Assembly (NCBI GenBank): GCA_947500435.1
Contig: CANMRV010000008.1
Location: 1-64,000, forward strand
Direction: 5' to 3'
DNA: 64,000 nucleotides
From: an uncultured Flavobacteriaceae bacterium
GTDB taxonomy: Bacteria; Bacteroidota; Bacteroidia; Flavobacteriales; Flavobacteriaceae
A program made the translations under genes and the position numbers. Positions 25,916-34,709 of the stretch are shown in pieces (position 1 is the stretch's first letter; every line of letters starts with the position of its first letter). The notes beneath the pieces were generated by a model that had not been told where the DNA came from, made no database searches, and saw nothing but the letters and a program-made list of their open reading frames with translations.

Positions 25916-26527
25916 ATGGCTAGTAGAGAAGAAGCACCAAAGGTCAATGCAGGTTCGATGGCGGACATCGCATTTTTATTACTAATCTTTTTTTTGGTAA
26001 CGACAACAATTGAAACCGACGCAGGTCTGAATCGTATGTTACCGGGAAAAGATTCACCGCCGCCTTCTGATGTATACCAACGAAACATCCTTCCCATATT
26101 ATTAAATGGTAAAGACGAATTGATGGTTGATGGAGAGATAATCGATTTGAAAGATTTAAAAGATATAACCATTGCTTTTTTAGACAATGGTGGGGCATCA
26201 AGTGAAAGTGAAAATTATTGCAACTATTGCCAGGGTAATCGAGATGTAAAGTCCTCAGATAATCCCGATAAAGCCATTGTGTCTTTAATGAGCAATCGGG
26301 AAACTACATATGGAGTCTATATTACAGTTCAGAATGAATTGGTGGCTGCGTACAACAACTTACGTAATAGAGAGGCACAAAGACTGTATAAAATCGATTT
26401 CACGGCTATGGAGGCTTTATATGACAAATCTGAAACTCCCAAAGCAAAAAAGGATGAACTTAAAATGAAGATTCGGAGCATACAGAAATTGTATCCAATG
26501 AAATTATCAGAAGCAGAACGTCAATAA
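25916..26527 (+). CDS. exbD: ExbD-type biopolymer transport protein, copy B1
   Basis: 203 residues and a clear paralogue of copy A1: same N-terminus (VNAGSMADIAFLLLIFFLVT with Asp 17), same ETDAGLNRML continuation, a Cys pair CNYCQGN at about 102-105, and the same RETTYGVYITVQNELVAAYN and NLRNREAQRLYK blocks. The region between the helix and the Cys pair is the most divergent. It has no ExbB partner of its own, so it must share the upstream ExbB or act with another. It lies 13 bp before copy B2 and behind the PorT-family gene. Confidence 0.9.
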   Translation: MASREEAPKVNAGSMADIAFLLLIFFLVTTTIETDAGLNRMLPGKDSPPPSDVYQRNILPILLNGKDELMVDGEIIDLKDLKDITIAFLDNGGASSESENYCNYCQGNRDVKSSDNPDKAIVSLMSNRETTYGVYITVQNELVAAYNNLRNREAQRLYKIDFTAMEALYDKSETPKAKKDELKMKIRSIQKLYPMKLSEAERQ

Positions 26528-26539
26528 AAATATAGAGCC

Positions 26540-27022
26540 ATGTCAAAATTTAAATTTAAAAAGAACACCAACACTCCCGAAGTATCCACAGCATCTTTAC
26601 CTGATATTGTTTTTATGCTGTTATTCTTTTTTATGACGGTAACTGTAATGAAAGACGATACATTGAAAGTTGTTAATGAACTTCCTAATGCCTCCGAAAT
26701 CAAAAAGCTGGAAAAGAAGGACCGAATAATTACAATTTATATCGGTAAGCCGGTTGAGAAATTTGAGGAAACACAAGGCGAACAACCTAAAATTCAAATG
26801 GACGATAGATTTGTAAACCTAGCTGAGTTTGGGTCGAGGGTTTTAGAAGCTATAAACGAGAGACCTGAACATCTTAGAGGATTTATAACGATTTCTTTAA
26901 AGGTGGATAAAAAAGCTTCTATGGGATTGGTTGATGACGTTAAAGAAGAACTACGAAAAATCAATGCTTTAAAAATCAATTATACAACCTATGAAGGAGA
27001 TGCATATAAGAATCTTGACTAG
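26540..27022 (+). CDS. exbD: ExbD-type biopolymer transport protein, copy B2
   Basis: 160 residues and a paralogue of copy A2 with the same length: VSTASLPDIVFMLLFFFMTV (Asp 22), KKLEKKDRIITIYIGKP, and C-terminal KINALKINYTTYEGDAYKNL. The pair B1-B2 therefore repeats the pair A1-A2 in the same order. The next gene runs in the opposite direction and starts its stop side 13 bp away, so the transcript ends here. Confidence 0.9.
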   Translation: MSKFKFKKNTNTPEVSTASLPDIVFMLLFFFMTVTVMKDDTLKVVNELPNASEIKKLEKKDRIITIYIGKPVEKFEETQGEQPKIQMDDRFVNLAEFGSRVLEAINERPEHLRGFITISLKVDKKASMGLVDDVKEELRKINALKINYTTYEGDAYKNLD

Positions 27023-27034
27023 AAGCGTGTTGTA

Positions 27035-27640
27035 CTAAAGCCAAAATTTGACAGTTAATAATTGCGAAATTGCACCGAGCAAGAAACCTACAAGTAGTGC
27101 CGCTCGTCCATGAGATTGTAAATAAAGGCGTGAGGTAGCCACTAATCCCGTTGCCAAAATAACAAGGCTAAGCGCGATTGTAATATTGATTTCAAAATGA
27201 ACACTTAGACATACAAGGTACATAAAGAGATTGCCCATGCCCATGAGGTGAACGCTGCTTTTGAAATTAAAAAAAAGTAATACTATGGTACCGAAAGTAG
27301 CACCTATTAGACCGACGAAATAGAAGTGTAGTTCTGCGGCATAGTTATTTGGAATTACCTTGTAAACCACCATTAGAAGTAAGGAGATGCCGATATAGAG
27401 CAAATACTTTCGTTCTGTTGTATCGGGCTTAAAAACCGCTGTTATCACTCCCACATTTTTAAGAATTAAAAAGGAGATGATAGGAATAATTACAGTTAAG
27501 ATAAAGATGGGTAAGATATTCCCGCTCTGAAATTCTGGAGGTGTATACCTTGGGGTAATCATAAAATAAGCCAAGGTGCCTGCTATGGGAATAAAAAGAG
27601 GGTGAAATATATAGGTGATTGCTTTTAGAAACAGCTTCAT
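27035..27640 (-). CDS. Multi-span membrane protein, possibly PAP2-like
   Basis: 201 residues with about six hydrophobic helices. The loop SRLYLQSHGRAALLVGFLLG and the earlier SSVHLMGMGNL resemble motifs of PAP2 phosphatases (SR-x-YLG-x-H and SGH), but neither is complete, so an active phosphatase is unlikely or unproven. Its ATG overlaps the rpoN stop codon by one base (TAATG), implying translational coupling with sigma-54. No function is assigned. Confidence 0.65.
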   Translation of the reverse strand: MKLFLKAITYIFHPLFIPIAGTLAYFMITPRYTPPEFQSGNILPIFILTVIIPIISFLILKNVGVITAVFKPDTTERKYLLYIGISLLLMVVYKVIPNNYAAELHFYFVGLIGATFGTIVLLFFNFKSSVHLMGMGNLFMYLVCLSVHFEINITIALSLVILATGLVATSRLYLQSHGRAALLVGFLLGAISQLLTVKFWL

Positions 27641-29097
27641 TATATCTGCTTTCTCAAACGCGCTACGGGAATATCAAGCTGCTCTCTATATTTGGCTACA
27701 GTTCGCCGAGCTATGGGGTATCCCTTCTCTTTAAGGATTGCGGCCAGTTTATCATCCGTAAGAGGTTTTTTCTTTGACTCCTCACGAATTACATTTTCCA
27801 GAATTTTTTTAATCTCCTTTGTAGAAACATCCTCTCCCTGGTCATTTTTCATTGATTCCGAAAAGTACTCTTTTATCAATTTCGTTCCGTAGGGTGTGTC
27901 TACGTACTTGCTATTAGCAACACGGGAAACGGTTGAAACGTCCATATCAATTTTGTCGGCAATATCTTTCAGAATCATTGGGCGAAGGTTTCGTTCATCT
28001 CCCGTCAAGAAATATTCTTTCTGATATTGCATGATAGCATTCATAGTAATAAACAAGGTCTGTTGCCTTTGTCGAATGGCATCGATAAACCACTTGGCAG
28101 CATCAAGCTTTTGCTTGATGAACATCACTGTGTCTTTTTGTGATTTAGATTTATTCTTAGAGTCTTTATACCCTTTGAGCATATTGTTGTACTCCCTAGA
28201 TACATGAAGTTCTGGTGCGTTTCGACCATTCAGGGTAAGCTCAAGCTCGCCTTCGACAATCTTGATGGAGAAATCCGGAACCACATGCTCAATCATCCTA
28301 TTATTTCCCGAATAGGAGCCTCCCGGTTTCGGATTCAACTTTTCAATTTCCGAGATAGCCTCCCGCAGTTCTTCTTCGGAAATATTGTGTTTCTGAATCA
28401 GTTTTTTGTAATGCTTTTTGGTAAACTGTTCAAATGATTTTTCTAAGATGGCAGTTGCTAATTCAACGCTTGGCGTAACCTCTTTTCGTTTTAGTTGAAT
28501 AATTAAACACTCTTCTAAGGAACGTGCTGCAACTCCTGGAGGGTCTAACTCTTGAACAAGCTCAAGAACCTTTTCAATGGTCTTTTCTTCGGTATAGATA
28601 TTTTGGGTAAAGGCCAAATCATCTAAAATGTCACTAATTGGTCTTCTGATGTATCCACTTTCGTCAACACTACCTACTAAGAACTCAGCTATGCTCCACT
28701 CCTCTTCGTTTAAATAGGAGGTATTTAGTTGTCTTAATAAATATTGGTTGAATGAGATTCCGGCAGCATAAGGAACACTTTTCTCCTCATCGTCAGCACT
28801 ATAGTTATTTGCTTTGGTTCGGTATTCAGGTATCTCATCATCACTCAGATAGTCATCAATATTAATGTCTTCCGTATTGATGTCTTCCGTTCCTTCTTCC
28901 CCTTCGTAGTCATCTTCGAAATCATCGTTTAAACTTTCTGCTTCTTCCTTGCCAGTTTCTAAAGCCGGATTTTCCTCCAACTCCTGCTTCAAACGTTGTT
29001 CAAAAGCCTGGGTAGGCAATTGTATCAACTTCATCAGCTGTATCTGCTGAGGCGATAGTTTTTGTGATAATTTAAATTGTAAATATTGTTTTAGCAT
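27640..29097 (-). CDS. rpoN: RNA polymerase sigma-54 factor
   Basis: 485 residues. Region I has the Gln-rich start LSQKLSPQQIQLMKLIQLPT, followed by an acidic Region II (ESLNDDFEDDYEGEEGTEDI). Core-binding parts include VQELDPPGVAARSLEECLIIQL and LNPKPGGSYSG. The helix-turn-helix is MDVSTVSRVANSKYVDTPYG, and the C-terminal RpoN box is ARRTVAKYREQLDIP. It redirects RNA polymerase to -24/-12 promoters and needs an AAA+ activator, none of which is in the window. The overlapping downstream membrane-protein gene shares its transcript. Confidence 0.97.
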   Translation of the reverse strand: MLKQYLQFKLSQKLSPQQIQLMKLIQLPTQAFEQRLKQELEENPALETGKEEAESLNDDFEDDYEGEEGTEDINTEDINIDDYLSDDEIPEYRTKANNYSADDEEKSVPYAAGISFNQYLLRQLNTSYLNEEEWSIAEFLVGSVDESGYIRRPISDILDDLAFTQNIYTEEKTIEKVLELVQELDPPGVAARSLEECLIIQLKRKEVTPSVELATAILEKSFEQFTKKHYKKLIQKHNISEEELREAISEIEKLNPKPGGSYSGNNRMIEHVVPDFSIKIVEGELELTLNGRNAPELHVSREYNNMLKGYKDSKNKSKSQKDTVMFIKQKLDAAKWFIDAIRQRQQTLFITMNAIMQYQKEYFLTGDERNLRPMILKDIADKIDMDVSTVSRVANSKYVDTPYGTKLIKEYFSESMKNDQGEDVSTKEIKKILENVIREESKKKPLTDDKLAAILKEKGYPIARRTVAKYREQLDIPVARLRKQI

Positions 29098-29181
29098 TGG
29101 GGTATACTTCTACCTTTCTAAAGTTAATGAAAAAAACAGCATTTTATTTCATTCGACCTGCACATAAACTTTGCAAAGCGT

Positions 29182-30615
29182 TTAAAATTCGGCATTTTGT
29201 GGTGTTCTCGGAAAAGGAATCACATCGCGAATGTTGCCCATTCCAGTAGCGAAAAGTACCAAACGTTCAAAGCCTAGTCCGAAGCCACTGTGTTCCGCAG
29301 TTCCGAATTTGCGTAAATCGAGGTACCACCATAATTCTTCCTCTGGAATATCAAGCTCTGCCATTTTTTTCTTTAAAACATCCAAGCGTTCTTCACGTTG
29401 TGAACCTCCCACGATTTCTCCAATTCCAGGGAAAAGGATATCCATCGCACGGACTGTTTTTCCATCTTCATTCAAACGCATATAAAACGCCTTAATTTTT
29501 GCAGGATAATCAAAAAGAATAACCGGACATTTGAAATGTTTCTCCACCAAGAAACGTTCATGTTCGCTCTGAAGGTCAGCTCCCCATTCATTAATCGGGT
29601 ACTTAAACTTCTTCTTTTTATTGGGCTTGCTATTACGGAGTATTTCGAAAGCTTCAGTATAAGAAACACGTTTAAAAGTATTACTAGAAACAAATTTTAA
29701 TTTCTCTATCAAAGCCATTTCGCTACGTTCAGCTTGGGGCTTTGTTTTTTCTTCATCTAACAAACGTTTCTCTAAAAACGCAAGGTCATCGGTGCAGTTT
29801 TCTAAAACGTACTTAATGACATTTTGCATAAAATCCTCTGCCAAATCCATGTTATCATCTAAATCATTGAAAGCCACTTCGGGCTCAATCATCCAGAATT
29901 CAGCCAAGTGTCTTGAGGTATTTGAGTTTTCAGCTCTAAAGGTTGGTCCGAAAGTATAAACTTTACCCAGTGCCATGGCATAAGCCTCAGCTTCCAACTG
30001 GCCGGAAACGGTAAGATTGGTCTCTTTTCCGAAGAAATCTTCTTTATAATTTACTTCACCATTCTCAGTTAAAGGTGGATTTTTTGCATCCAAAGTTGTA
30101 ACTCGAAACATTTCACCCGCTCCCTCAGCATCAGAACCCGTAACAATAGGTGCATGGAAATAGTAGAAACCATTTTGTTGAAAGTACTGGTGAATCGCAA
30201 AAGACAATGCAGAGCGAACACGCATAATCGCGGCGAAAGTATTTGTCCGAACACGTAAATGTGCTTGCTCACGAAGAAACTCCATCGAGTGTTTCTTCGG
30301 CTGAATCGGATATACTTCTGGATCAGCATCACCATGAACGAAAATTTCTTTCACTTGAATTTCTACGCTTTGACCTCTACCTTGGCTTTCAACTAAAGTT
30401 CCTATAACCTTTAAGGCAGAACCTGTATTGACTTGTTTCAATAGTTGCTCATCGAAATTTTCAAAATCAACAACACATTGAATATTATGTATGGTTGAGC
30501 CATCATTAAGAGCGATAAAACGATTGCTTCTAAATGTTTTTACCCATCCGTTTATAGCAACTTCTTGTGAAGTAGGATTGGTAGAAAGGAGTTCTTTTAC
30601 ACTTGGTGCTAACAT
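29182..30615 (-). CDS. asnS: Asparaginyl-tRNA synthetase
   Basis: 477 residues. A class IIb enzyme charging tRNA-Asn. The N-terminal OB fold (VAINGWVKTFRSNRFIALND) binds the anticodon. The catalytic part shows FYYFHAPIVTGSDAEGAGEM, the FRAENSNTSRHLAEFWMIEPE motif 2 region and motif 3 GFGLGFERLVLFATG. These match AsnS rather than AspS. The gene is on its own. TATCTTTG on the minus strand at 30640-30633, 18-25 bp upstream of the start, fits the -7 consensus, although a -33 box is not evident. Confidence 0.96.
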   Translation of the reverse strand: MLAPSVKELLSTNPTSQEVAINGWVKTFRSNRFIALNDGSTIHNIQCVVDFENFDEQLLKQVNTGSALKVIGTLVESQGRGQSVEIQVKEIFVHGDADPEVYPIQPKKHSMEFLREQAHLRVRTNTFAAIMRVRSALSFAIHQYFQQNGFYYFHAPIVTGSDAEGAGEMFRVTTLDAKNPPLTENGEVNYKEDFFGKETNLTVSGQLEAEAYAMALGKVYTFGPTFRAENSNTSRHLAEFWMIEPEVAFNDLDDNMDLAEDFMQNVIKYVLENCTDDLAFLEKRLLDEEKTKPQAERSEMALIEKLKFVSSNTFKRVSYTEAFEILRNSKPNKKKKFKYPINEWGADLQSEHERFLVEKHFKCPVILFDYPAKIKAFYMRLNEDGKTVRAMDILFPGIGEIVGGSQREERLDVLKKKMAELDIPEEELWWYLDLRKFGTAEHSGFGLGFERLVLFATGMGNIRDVIPFPRTPQNAEF

Positions 30616-30686
30616 GCTAAAAATTTAAAAATCAAAGATAGCCTTTTGAGAAAAAAGAATGGTTTAGAAAAGATTTAAAATTGCTG

Positions 30687-33089
30687 CTATTCCTCGTTTT
30701 TCGATGAATTCAACTCGTCCTTAGGAAGAATATCAATCTGAGGTTTTTTAAGCGTTGCTTTATTAGCGATGCTCTTTTCCAGGGATAATAGGAGGGAAGG
30801 CAATAAAACTAAATTTGCCAACATTGCAAAAAGTAAAGTTGCAGAAACCAATGCTCCTAATGCCACAGTTCCACCAAAATTGGAAATTACAAAGACTGAA
30901 AACCCGAAGAATAAAACAATGGAAGTGTAGAACATACTTACTCCAGTTTCCTTTAAAGCAGCATAGACCGACACTTTAATTTTCCAATTGTTGGCCATCA
31001 GTTCTTGTCGATACTTGGCGAGAAAGTGAATGGTATCATCCACAGAAATACCAAAAGCGATGCTAAAGACTAAAATAGTTGATGGTTTGATGGGGACGCC
31101 AACAAACCCCATTACTCCCGCGGTAACAACAAGTGGAAGTAAATTCGGAATCAACGAAATAATAATCATTCGGAATGAACGAAAGAGATACGCCATAAAA
31201 AGTGCAATCAATAAGATGGCCAATGCTAAGGAAAGAATTAGATTTTTTACCAAATATTTGGTCCCTTTCAAAAATAGTAAGGCACTGCCTGTCATGTAAA
31301 CATTGTAGCGCTCGCTGGGGAAAAGTTTGTCGATATTTTCTTGTAGCTTTCCTTCGATATCCTCCATGCGTTCTGTAGTCACATCTTTCATGAAAGTTGT
31401 GATTCGGGCATTTTGCCCTGTACTATCTACAAAGCTTTTTAAGAGGTCGCCGTCATCTGATGATTTACGGGCGACATCCATAATAAAGGTATTTTCTTGT
31501 GAGGTGGGCAGCTGATAGTACTTTGGAATTCCATTATAAAAAGCCTGCTTTGAATACTTGATGAGATTGACAACCGAAACGGGTTTCGACAACTCCGGAA
31601 TTTCCTCAATAACTTGTCCCAGTTGGTCCATTCGTTTGAGTGTTGCAGGCTTTAGAACTCCCTTCGGGCGTTTGGTGTCTACAACAATTTCTACGGGCAT
31701 AATTCCATCAAACTCTTGCTCAAAAAATCGAATATCTTTAAAGAACTGTTCGTTTTTGGGCATGTCCTCAATGGGGCTTCCTGAAATATCAATTTGATAG
31801 ATTCCTATGATACTTGCTACAAGCAAGATGATTGAGATGACGTAGATGGCGATTCTTTTTTCTTTCACTACACGCACTGTCCAATTTACAAAAGCATCAA
31901 CCCATTTTTTGTTCAGGTGTTTTAAGTGCTTAGTTTTTGGAGGATGTAAAAAACTGTAAACGATTGGAATAATAAGAAGAGACAGAATAAAAATCCCAAA
32001 AATATTAATGGAAGCAACAATACCAAATTCTTTCAGCAACTTACTATCGGTAACAATAAAAGTAGCAAAACCGGAAGCTGTGGTGACATTAGTCATCAAG
32101 GTAGCATTTCCGATTTTGGAAATAACTCGTTGTAATGAAAGTGCTTGATTGCCATGCTTTTTGATTTCTTGCTGGTACTTGTTAATCAAGAAAATACAAT
32201 TCGGAATTCCGATAACAATAATCAATGGAGGGATCAGAGCGGTCAAAACTGTAATCTCGTATTGTAGTAATCCTAGAATACCAAAGGCCCACATTACTCC
32301 GATGATAACTACTCCCATTGAAATTAATGTTGCCCGTACACTTCTGAAGAAAAAGAAAAACAACAACGAAGTAACACCTAATGCTGCCAAGATAAACTTG
32401 CCAATTTCATCAATGATGTTTTGAGAATTCATGGTTCTGATGTAAGGCATGCCCGAAATACGCACATCAAGATTGGTTTCTTCTTCAAAGTCTTCCACCA
32501 AGGTGGTCAGGTCTTGTAAGATAAAATCCTTACGTACAGAAGTATTGACAATATCTTTGTCTAGATACATTACCGTACGAAGTGTACCGCTCTCTTTGTT
32601 GAAAAGAAGACTTTCATAAAATGGCAGATCATTGAATAAATGCTGGGTAATACTATCAACTTCTGATTGTGTTTCCAGTCGTTTTTTGATTAATGGTAGC
32701 ATGACAAACTCTTGCTTGTCTTTGTCCTTAATGAGTTCTTTAAGATTATCCGTAGAAAGGACAAAGTCAACCTCGGGAAATGCGTCGAGTTGTTTGCTCA
32801 ATTTGTTCCATCGGTTAAAGTTTTCGGGAGAATACAAAGCACTATCCTTAATTGCAAAAACAACCGCATTGCCTTCTTCACCAAATTGGTTTAAAAAGTT
32901 TTGATACTCCAAATTTACCGGGTGGTCGTCAGGCAAAAGATTCGCTTGAGAGCTAGAAAAACGCATGTTTTGCCATTGCATGGCCAAGAATACGGTAAAA
33001 GCAGCAACAAGAAGTAAAATCAATACTCTGTTACGAAGAATGATTCTTGCTGTTTTTGCCCAAAAGCCTTGTGGTAATTTTTTAGCCAT
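30687..33089 (-). CDS. RND/MMPL superfamily transporter
   Basis: 800 residues from the ATG at 33089. A TTG seven codons earlier is unlikely. The layout is two repeated halves, each a first helix, a large extracytoplasmic loop and a block of five helices, as in RND proteins of the MMPL/HAE3 class. Visible: FFFFFFRSVRATLISMGVVI and the paired AYLFRSFRMIIISLIPNLLP in the sterol-sensing-like block, IVIGIPNCIFLINKY, and FGISVDDTIHFLAKYRQ with two acidic residues likely in proton relay. Members export lipids or hopanoid-like molecules; the substrate here is unknown. The gene stands alone between asnS and frr. Confidence 0.88.
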   Translation of the reverse strand: MAKKLPQGFWAKTARIILRNRVLILLLVAAFTVFLAMQWQNMRFSSSQANLLPDDHPVNLEYQNFLNQFGEEGNAVVFAIKDSALYSPENFNRWNKLSKQLDAFPEVDFVLSTDNLKELIKDKDKQEFVMLPLIKKRLETQSEVDSITQHLFNDLPFYESLLFNKESGTLRTVMYLDKDIVNTSVRKDFILQDLTTLVEDFEEETNLDVRISGMPYIRTMNSQNIIDEIGKFILAALGVTSLLFFFFFRSVRATLISMGVVIIGVMWAFGILGLLQYEITVLTALIPPLIIVIGIPNCIFLINKYQQEIKKHGNQALSLQRVISKIGNATLMTNVTTASGFATFIVTDSKLLKEFGIVASINIFGIFILSLLIIPIVYSFLHPPKTKHLKHLNKKWVDAFVNWTVRVVKEKRIAIYVISIILLVASIIGIYQIDISGSPIEDMPKNEQFFKDIRFFEQEFDGIMPVEIVVDTKRPKGVLKPATLKRMDQLGQVIEEIPELSKPVSVVNLIKYSKQAFYNGIPKYYQLPTSQENTFIMDVARKSSDDGDLLKSFVDSTGQNARITTFMKDVTTERMEDIEGKLQENIDKLFPSERYNVYMTGSALLFLKGTKYLVKNLILSLALAILLIALFMAYLFRSFRMIIISLIPNLLPLVVTAGVMGFVGVPIKPSTILVFSIAFGISVDDTIHFLAKYRQELMANNWKIKVSVYAALKETGVSMFYTSIVLFFGFSVFVISNFGGTVALGALVSATLLFAMLANLVLLPSLLLSLEKSIANKATLKKPQIDILPKDELNSSKNEE

Positions 33090-33175
33090 GCCAATTTTTG
33101 TCGCTCGCAAAGGTAGAAAATGAAGCCTTGTGTTCCTAAAATTGCAGTGTTGAAATGAAATACGCTTTGTTCAAA

Positions 33176-33205
33176 TAAAAAAGCGACCTCAAGAGTCGCT
33201 TTTAT
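33176..33205 (-). terminator. Terminator of pyrH-frr
   Basis: AAAAGCGAC and GTCGCTTTT flank a seven-base loop with A and T tracts on both sides, so it can work in both directions. It lies just past the frr stop on the minus strand. Confidence 0.85.
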
Positions 33206-33225
33206 TCATTTGTGTTCTGTTAAAA

Positions 33226-33783
33226 CTATACTTTCATAATCTCTACCTCTTTGTTATCTAAAAAGGAGTCTATTTTTTTTGTATAATTATCTGTTAGCTC
33301 TTGAACATCTGTTTCCGCATTTTTCTTTAAATCATCAGATGCATCATCTAAGCCTTTGATTTCTTTGTTGGCATCTTGTCTTGCACTACGCACACTCACC
33401 TTAGCATCTTCTGCTTCTGCTTTTGCCTGCTTTACTAAATCTCGTCTGCGTTCCTCAGTCAACGGTGGCACGTTAATAATGACCATATCGCCATTGTTCA
33501 TGGGGTTGAAACCCAAGTTGGCGTTCATGATAGCTTTTTCAATTTCTTGAAGCATATTCTTTTCCCAAGGCTGTACGGAAATGGTACGTGCATCCGGGGT
33601 GTTAACGTTTGCAACCTGTGATAAAGGAGTTTGAGAGCCATAATAGTCAACTTTTACGTTTGACAACATAGACGGACTAGCCTTACCAGCACGAATTTTC
33701 ATAAACTCTTTTTCCAAGTGAGCAATTGCGCCGTCCATGCTCTCTTTTGCGGCGTCAAGTATAAAAGCGATTTCTTCGTTCAT
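33226..33783 (-). CDS. frr: Ribosome recycling factor
   Basis: 185 residues, the standard length. It separates post-termination ribosomes with EF-G. The sequence shows EFMKIRAGKASPSMLSNVKV, VNTPDARTISVQPWEK, AIMNANLGFNPMNNGDM, VPPLTEERRRDLVKQAK and VQELTDNYTKKIDSFLDNKE, all typical of the three-helix bundle and its connecting domain. It follows pyrH by 42 bp in the common pyrH-frr operon. Confidence 0.98.
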   Translation of the reverse strand: MNEEIAFILDAAKESMDGAIAHLEKEFMKIRAGKASPSMLSNVKVDYYGSQTPLSQVANVNTPDARTISVQPWEKNMLQEIEKAIMNANLGFNPMNNGDMVIINVPPLTEERRRDLVKQAKAEAEDAKVSVRSARQDANKEIKGLDDASDDLKKNAETDVQELTDNYTKKIDSFLDNKEVEIMKV

Positions 33784-33825
33784 TTTCTTAAAAATTTAGT
33801 AGTAATCTAACAGTTATTATGCCAA

Positions 33826-34533
33826 TTATACGTTTACAACGGTTCCGATGTTTTGTCCATCAACTATTTTCAACAAGTTTCCTTTCGTGTTCATATCAAA
33901 AACAACAATCGGAAGCTCGTTTTCTTGACTTAATGTAAATGCAGTGGTATCCATCACTTTTAGTCCTTTTAAAAGAACATCAGCAAAAGAAATGGTGTCA
34001 AATTTAGTAGCGTTTACATCTTTTTCTGGGTCGGAGGTGTAAATGCCATCTACACGAGTTCCCTTTAAAATAACATCGGCTTCAACTTCAATAGCCCTTA
34101 AAACTGCAGCCGAATCTGTTGTAAAATAAGGATTTCCAGTTCCGCCTCCAAAAATAACCACACGACCTTTTTCTAGGTGGCGCATGGCACGCCTTCTAAT
34201 AAAAGGTTCAGCAACTTCATTGATTTTGATAGCGGATTGAACTCTAGTTTGCACATCAACATTCTCTAATGCACTTTGTAATGCGAGAGCATTGATGACT
34301 GTCGCTAGCATACCCATATGATCACCTTGAACCCGATCCATTCCTGTTGCGGCTCCAGCTAGTCCTCTAAAGATATTTCCACCACCAATGACAATTGCTA
34401 CTTGAATTCCTTTTTCAACGACTTCCTTAATTTCCTCAGCATATTCGGCAATTCGTTTTGGGTCAATTCCATATTGTTTTTCACCCATAAGCGCTTCGCC
34501 GCTTAACTTCAAAAGAATTCTTTTGTATTGCAT
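33826..34533 (-). CDS. pyrH: UMP kinase
   Basis: 235 residues. It phosphorylates UMP to UDP. The start MQYKRILLKLSGEALMG, the glycine-rich VAIVIGGGNIFRG, DHMGMLATVINALALQ, VVIFGGGTGNPYFTTDSAA and VDGIYTSDPEKD match PyrH of the amino-acid-kinase fold and not eukaryotic UMP/CMP kinases. It is the first gene of pyrH-frr. TATTTTTG on the minus strand about 20 bp before the start is a candidate -7 box. Confidence 0.97.
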   Translation of the reverse strand: MQYKRILLKLSGEALMGEKQYGIDPKRIAEYAEEIKEVVEKGIQVAIVIGGGNIFRGLAGAATGMDRVQGDHMGMLATVINALALQSALENVDVQTRVQSAIKINEVAEPFIRRRAMRHLEKGRVVIFGGGTGNPYFTTDSAAVLRAIEVEADVILKGTRVDGIYTSDPEKDVNATKFDTISFADVLLKGLKVMDTTAFTLSQENELPIVVFDMNTKGNLLKIVDGQNIGTVVNV

Positions 34534-34631
34534 TATTTCGATTTAGTTCGAACAAAAATAATCAAAAAAAGTTATGAAATGGGCTTTGACCAACTTCCGT
34601 CAAGTACCTTAATTATTTCCTAATAGTAGTA

Positions 34632-34659
34632 TTTGAAACTATTCTTTTTTATATTCTTG
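34632..34659 (+). promoter_or_regulatory. Candidate promoter of the M61 peptidase gene
   Basis: TTTG at 34632-34635 and TATTCTTG at 34652-34659 are separated by 16 bp and lie about 50 bp before the start. This is one mismatch from the Bacteroidota TTTG / TAnnTTTG consensus, with a slightly short spacer. Confidence 0.45.
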
Positions 34660-34709
34660 CAAAGCGAATTTAAAAAAGGATGTTTTGCATCCGTAGAAAA
34701 GTAATAAAA

